In this document: positions 59,014-64,000 of the stretch, piece after piece
Position numbering within the stretch: position 1 is the stretch's first letter
Layout of the letters: each line of letters opens with the position of its first letter
NCBI GenBank assembly: GCA_027596075.1
Contig: JADGJC010000004.1
Location: 333,562 to 397,561, forward strand
Direction: 5' to 3'
DNA: 64,000 nucleotides
From: Rhizophlyctis rosea
Lineage: Eukaryota; Chytridiomycota; Chytridiomycetes; Rhizophlyctidales; Rhizophlyctidaceae
Program-made: the position numbers and the translations under genes
The notes under the pieces: generated by a model
What the model was told of the DNA's origin: nothing
Database searches by the model: none
Seen by the model: only the letters and a program-made list of their open reading frames with translations

Positions 59014-60095
59014 ATGTCCATGGACGAACCCCTTTTCAACCCAGTCTACATCTCCCCTGAGGTCCAGCGCGCCCTCAAGGAAGGGTTTATTGTCAGGCCT
59101 TTGGCCGCGTCAGACTATGAGAAGGGTACAGTATTCATCACTTCTGGTCAACGCGTCTCGCGTTCCGTACTCGATCTGGAACTGACCATATGACCGGTAA
59201 ACAACAACGAAATAGGTTTTCTCGAATGTTTATCTCAATTGACTACTGTAGGATCTTTGACAAAGGGGCAATTTATGGGTACGCGCCATGTCGACGTCTA
59301 TAGAATTTTTGTGTCAGGAAGTGTTCACACAGCTTGTCCTATTTACCATCCCATTTCGATCATTTTTTCAGAAAGATTCTCCTACCTAAAATCCCATAAT
59401 TATGAGTAAGCATTCCCTCGCAGCACGTACGAGATTCTTAACTCATGTGCTGCTGGCTTCAGGTACTTCACCATTGTAATTGAAGACACAAAGAAGAAGC
59501 TCATTGTGGGAGCGGGCACCATTTTTGTTGAGCGGAAGTTCGTGCATGGAAATGGTTTGGTGGGTGTGAATGCTATGTTGCAAGTGCTTTGAAGCCATGT
59601 CACGAACTCACTCTTCTTGCAGGTCGGGCACATTGAGGACATTGTTACCTTATCGGACTACCGCGGTTTGAATTTGGGGAAATTGTAAGCGGGTGTGGAT
59701 TTTGGACACGCGTTTTACGTTGCTCACATCCTTTGGTCTAGGGTGATTGAAACTTTGAAGTACATTGGAAAGCACACTGGATGTTATAAAAGTGAGTGGC
59801 GACTCAAATTTAGACCTTCAATGCAAAACTTACATCTAACATGACCCACCTGCAGTTATCCGTGAGTCATGGTTCCGTCGGGCATTCACATTTTGTTTTC
59901 TCCACTAACCTATCACATAGTGGACTGTAGCGACAAAAACATTCCTTTCTATCAAAAGTGTGGATTCGCGCACAAGGTACAGTGGAAGGATGCTCCTCGG
60001 CCGCTATGTTGTTGGCTACTCACAGATCTGTGACACAGGAATTTGAGATGGTGTTATACATCGACGAAAACGACCGCGCCAAAGCTAAACTGTAA
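59014..60095 (+). CDS. GNA1: Glucosamine-6-phosphate N-acetyltransferase
   Basis: Nine exons: 59014-59125, 59216-59278, 59372-59405, 59463-59559, 59623-59684, 59742-59791, 59856-59861 (6 nt), 59921-59976, 60039-60095, for 178 aa. The six-base exon TTATCC supplies part of KIILDCSDKN, so skipping it would delete two residues of the core. Signatures: FIVRPLAASDYEKGFLECLS, QLTTVGSLTKGQFMERF, YFTIVIEDTKKKLIVGAGTI, FVERKFVHGNGLVGHIEDIV, DYRGLNLGKLVIETL (acetyl-CoA loop), DKNIPFYQKCGF and EMVLYI. It makes N-acetylglucosamine-6-phosphate for UDP-GlcNAc, the precursor of chitin and glycans. Confidence 0.96.
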
Positions 60096-60829
60096 TGTAT
60101 CTTGTTTTATTTATACCATTAATTATGAGAGTGTTCTGCAACTGAAACCCAACATGTTATTACATGATGTTGGAAGTGATACATAGGGCCGACATGCAGC
60201 GTTACGTGACAGGTTGACGAGAAAAGTCAATGATATGGACATATGGTTGAAGGCATTGATCTCTGTTGGTGCCATCAATGGTGTTGATATGGAATGGGAT
60301 GGCAGTTTGCATTATGCGCTCGGGCGTTGGTACCGCGCACCCAAACAAATATCGTAGCAAATCATCATGGAAAGCTGGTTCATGGGGTCCTGGATTTGGT
60401 GGCAGATCCAATGGCAGTTATGGCTTCCTTGGTTATTTAAGAAGTGATTGTCACCAGGGTTTTGGACTTTTCCTACAATCCAGTGAGTACGTTGGGACCA
60501 AATCTTTTGCCCGCCTCATACTCTTCAATCGATTTTTCCATTTTGACGGGCAAAGATTATTCCACAATGTCTCCGCAAAGTACACAAAATGTACCTCAAA
60601 TGAGTGATCTTTCCTGCCAAAAACTTGCAATACAAAATATTGTCATCAATATTAGTTATGGGCGCACCATCGCACATCTTCAATCAGCGAAATCGCCAGT
60701 CAGAACTGAGAACACTGATATTTGTCGAACTCAACAACGTCAAGACTCAAGAGATAGCCCTCATGGACTGGAGCCTCCATCTACATCAACACTTATGGGT
60801 ATCAATAGCACTTTGATAGTATACAACAC
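60096..60829. other. Spacer left of tRNA-Ala
   Basis: 734 bp. Frames on both strands (for example minus 60202-60411, PPNPGPHEPAFHDDLLRYLF) are open but short and unplaceable. No splice plan joins them. A degenerate gene is possible. Confidence 0.35.
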
Positions 60830-60901
60830 GGGGCAATATATCAGTGGTAGATAGCTCGCTTTGCATGCGAGAAGCCGTGGGTTCGAACCCCACTTGCTCC
60901 A
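60830..60901 (+). tRNA. tRNA-Ala (anticodon UGC)
   Basis: The cloverleaf can be read directly: acceptor GGGGCAA (60830-60836) pairs with TTGCTCC (60894-60900) with one G-U pair; anticodon arm CTCGC-TTTGCAT-GCGAG gives anticodon TGC; T arm GTGGG-TTCGAAC-CCCAC; discriminator A. No intron. The D arm carries the GGTAGA element. The internal GTGGTAG-type A box and GGGTTCGAACCCC B box are both present. Confidence 0.95.
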
Positions 60902-60904
60902 GCA

Positions 60905-60915
60905 TTTTGTTTTTT
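60905..60915 (+). terminator. RNA polymerase III terminator
   Basis: TTTT followed after one G by six T, starting four bases after the tRNA-Ala discriminator. This is the standard Pol III stop signal. Confidence 0.85.
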
Positions 60916-61300
60916 CCGTGCTGAAAATCAGTCTCATTTGAACACCCCCTTTGCCCCTCATATTGATGTGACGATGGACAGTAGGTAGATCAAGCACCTT
61001 TCTTTTGGCAGATATAGTGAAAGGTTTGTGCGGATGCCAAAAGGTTTGTGGGATGCCGTGACTTACGAGCTGCCGCCCCAATGTTACGTGATCCAAAAGC
61101 ATGTCGCTCTGATGAATGACGCGTGGGTCCTCCTCGATCAGTAACCGACCGATCCAGAAAGGGTCCCATCACATGTTGACTCATCCTTCCTTTCGCCTGC
61201 ATCTCAAATCTCTGCTATCGGCTTCAGAAAGTGCAAACACGCATCCATATTGCTCGTCCATTCCATTCCATCTTCAAGTGCATCAAGCTGATATTTGGCC
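60916..61300. promoter_or_regulatory. Spacer between tRNA-Ala and RhoGEF
   Basis: 385 bp presumably containing the RhoGEF promoter. Minus-strand frames here are spurious antisense of the tRNA or lack motifs. Confidence 0.4.
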
Positions 61301-64000
61301 ATGACCTCCCTGGCCCCCGACCTCAGCTCCTCCGGCATATCCCTTGATCACGTATCCGTCGGGGAAAACAGCTCAAAATATCCTACCCTTCCTCGCTCCG
61401 GATCGTCGTCCTCTGTACTCACTGGTGCACTCAGCGGGGATGCTTTTCAGCATTGGAGGGGGAATGTACTGACATGGTGCGGTCATCAATATGCATGTGG
61501 AAATTCATACTATAAGCTCATCCGTTCACTATTTGGCGGCAGGATATTCGATGTAATACAAAAACCTCCCGAAGCGGACCGTGATGACGACGCTGCATGG
61601 AATGGGTTACGATTTGGCATAGAGCTATGTGATATGATCAACGCTCTGGCACCAGGAAGCGAAGGACACGTGCACAGAACGAAAGGGATGAATGAGGCAG
61701 TGGAGAACCTGAAACAGTTTGCTACTGGTGCGTTTTCTGTTGGTACAAGTAAAGTCCGTAATGCTTGGTTCATGACAAATTGAGCTATCCACAGCTGCGT
61801 ATGACTACGGAGTAGATCGCAGATATTCCTTCCGTCCAGAGGCATTCCTTCAGGGTGATCCAAAAGGGGATGAAGCAGCGTTGAGATTCCTCATTGCGCT
61901 GATTACCCACGTGATCAAGACAAAGGGTGCACCGCAGAAGACATTTCCGCTAGCTGAAGCAGAAAGTTTACTTGATTCTGAGAGACGAAGAGGAGGGCCA
62001 GGGGGGATACAGGTCCAGACTGGAGGTTCCGCACACTCACTGGTGGCAACCACGTCATGGGACGACAATAGTGTATTGGATGCGAAAGGACGCCTGGAGA
62101 AAGTTCTAAATGCTGCAGAGGCTTTGGAATTGGCAAGTGCACGATGTTGGGTTATTGGTGGCGAGACTGCAGCGCGATTGGTATGGGCCTTTTGATTTGT
62201 AGGTATCATGGATCGACTTTGATGGCTCACAATACGGCAGAGAAATACACTTTCAGGCGCTCTCAATCCGTCAAATCGAAGACAAGAGCAACTGGATCCA
62301 AGCGCTACCAACGTCCTCGCAAAATTGGAAACATCAGCCGAAGCGCTCATCAGCAACCTGGACTCTCTACTCAAACGCTTCATGGAAATCGATGCCGCGC
62401 AGAAGGAAGCATTGGCCGCGATTGGAGCGCCGCCTTCCATTGAGCGGATGGGCTCCATTACATCCACATCCACATTGAAACTGACATCGGACGGAGACAA
62501 CCAAGAAGCAGAGTCAGCTCCACCCATCCTTGCCCCACACCCACAACACCCCCACGCCTTCCGCCTCCTCAACCACCAACAGAGCACAGACTCCATCTCC
62601 TCGGATACCAGCAATCTCTCTTCCATCGACCTCCTGGCACTCATGAAAAATGACCCCAGTCGGGCATCACTCGTGCCGGAACTTAACACCCTCAGCTTTA
62701 CATTGAACCGAAACCGCTTATCCGGCGATCAACAGGGTCTCTTAGCAGGAACGCCTACCTCTGCTCCAAGTCCCGCGTCTTCCATGGGAGCAGCGACGCC
62801 CACAACGCCCAAAATGTTTTCAAAGCTGCCTCCGGAGGTCTTGGCGGCAAATCTGCAGAAGAATGAGCTGATGCGTTTGAGTGCGGTGTATGAGTTGATT
62901 GAGACGGAGGCGGATTATGTGAAGGATTTAAGAACTATGATCAATGTGGGTGAACCGCGATCAATGTGACCGTTTCCTGTGCGGCAGGAGAGAAGTTCCC
63001 AGAATTTAATGTTGCTAATATGTAATCATCTCCTCCTGCAGTACCATCAAGAGGAGATCAAGAAGACCAATCTTCTGTCCAATGATGATATTCTTACACT
63101 CTTTTCGAATATCGACCAGCTAGTGCCTGTCAACCAGGTAGGTTGCTTTCAGATCAATGTCCTTTGTCGTCATGCCGACTGACATGTATCACAATCAGCA
63201 CCTTCTGGAGCGTTTGCAGGAAAAGCGCGATACTGATCCGCTCATACCTGAAGTTGGTGAGGGTTTTCTTCTCACTCCTCTGCAATGCTAAACGCGCTTT
63301 ACTAAACTTCTCGCAACAGGTGACGCTTTGGTCGATGTGTCTGAAGTGAGTTCGGAACCAAAACTCTCCAAAAATTTTCTACTGATGCAGTCTCATATCG
63401 TAATAGTCGTTCAAAGTGTACACGCAATACTGTGGAAACTACCCGACCGCCATGAAGTTGCTGTATGCTCTGCAAGTTCGACCAGATTTCAAGGAGCATT
63501 TACAGGTGGGCGTCAGAAACGATATTGCCGTTGAGTGAAAGAAAGACTTTCTCACCAACATTGATGCAAACAGAAATGGATGAACAGCACGGAAGGGCGA
63601 GGCTTGAGTTTGGAATCCTTTTTGGTAGGTGATGCACAGCTGTGCCTGGAATATGAAACTTGAAGTTAGGGTCAGGGATGTACTAACCATTCTGTTTACA
63701 ATTGTTTGACTTTTCTAGATCAAGCCAGTGCAAAGAATATGCAAGTAAGGGTTTTCATCTGGTAAAACATACTTGTGAAGGACATTTTTCTGATGCAATC
63801 AACTGTCGCAGATACCCCTTGCTGATACGAGAGCTGCAAAAGCATACGGACAAGCTGAGCAAAGATACCATCTCTCTGAATCTCGCAATGGAGAAGATCG
63901 AGGCAGTTGTGTCCGAAGTGAATGAAGGCACTAGACAATTGGGAGAGCGGGAGCGGCTGACGACATTGGAGAAGAAGATTGAGACACCAATGGTGAGGAA
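61301..64000 (+). CDS. Dbl-family RhoGEF with CH-like N-terminus, truncated at window edge
   Basis: Ten exons are inside the window: 61301-61727, 61795-62180, 62241-62945, 63042-63137, 63199-63256, 63320-63345, 63407-63505, 63574-63624, 63719-63744 and 63812 to the edge. The N-terminal part (FGIELCDMINALAPGSEG, LRFLIALITHVIKT) is calponin-homology-like. A helical segment and Ser/Thr/Pro linker follow. The DH domain then starts KNELMRLSAVYELIETEADY and continues NDDILTLFSNIDQLVPVNQ, SFKVYTQYCGNYPTAMKLLY, and the signature IKPVQRICKYPLLIRELQKH. A PH domain is expected past the edge. It should activate Rho/Rac/Cdc42 GTPases at the membrane or cortex. The exon junction 62180/62241 was chosen by frame; the CH call is less certain than the DH call. 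Confidence 0.88.

Noticed and set aside
60761..61102. Minus-strand frame with SNPRLLACKASYLPLIYCP
   Set aside because: It is the antisense of the tRNA-Ala gene; this peptide pattern is typical of tRNA genes read backwards.

Overview
This is a nuclear segment of a zoosporic (flagellated) true fungus, most likely a chytrid of the Spizellomyces type. The case rests on four things. Introns are dense and short (about 50-100 bp, GT-AG, sometimes GC-AG). The core gene set is fungal: Mgm101, Esa1, Svp26, Vma21, Bud22, Mon1. HYLS1, a centriole/cilium protein absent from non-flagellated fungi, is present. A NEK-family kinase is also present. The order-level assignment is inference. All gene models below were spliced by hand from the sequence; most close in frame with conserved family motifs running across the splice sites.

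Layout. 1-9 kb: a 5'-truncated unknown gene, METTL5 (18S rRNA m6A methyltransferase), a SET/MYND methyltransferase head-to-head with a Reb1/TTF1-type Myb factor, and MGM101 (mtDNA maintenance). 9-18 kb: a large coiled-coil protein with a C1q/TNF-like C-terminus (interrupted by an assembly gap), a NEK-like kinase, and a membrane-anchored DOMON/copper monooxygenase. 18.9-28 kb: an unknown low-complexity protein, a WBP2-like GRAM protein, an unknown gene divergent from MED21, a gene-poor stretch with a 98-bp direct repeat, and SVP26/TEX261. 28-39 kb: a decayed paralogue of the first gene, intronless ESA1, an ATP-grasp enzyme, AP-1 sigma, a thioredoxin-fold/SAP-like fusion, farnesyltransferase alpha (RAM2) and VMA21. 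39.7-53 kb: a carbohydrate-binding/DUF3421 (DM9) protein, class III alcohol dehydrogenase (SFA1/ADH5), HYLS1, NAA40, ERV46 and biotin-protein ligase. 53-64 kb: MON1 head-to-head with BUD22, MED10, GNA1, tRNA-Ala(UGC), and a RhoGEF that runs off the right edge.

Functional themes: secretory and endosomal traffic (SVP26, ERV46, AP-1 sigma, MON1, VMA21); ribosome and rDNA biology (METTL5, BUD22, Reb1/TTF1); transcription and chromatin (MED10 and MED21, both Mediator middle-module subunits, and ESA1); protein modification (NAA40, BPL1, RAM2, SMYD); and cilium/cell-cycle functions (HYLS1, NEK, possibly the coiled-coil protein). There is no operon organisation. Several gene pairs share short divergent promoters.

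The most unusual observations are: alternating blocks of strand-biased wobble-base use inside single exons; very small exons (an ATG-only exon and exons of 6, 10, 12 and 14 nt); an acidic insertion splitting the NAA40 acetyltransferase fold; the CBM-linker-DUF3421 and thioredoxin-SAP fusions; and the 98-bp direct repeat carrying a conserved reading frame.
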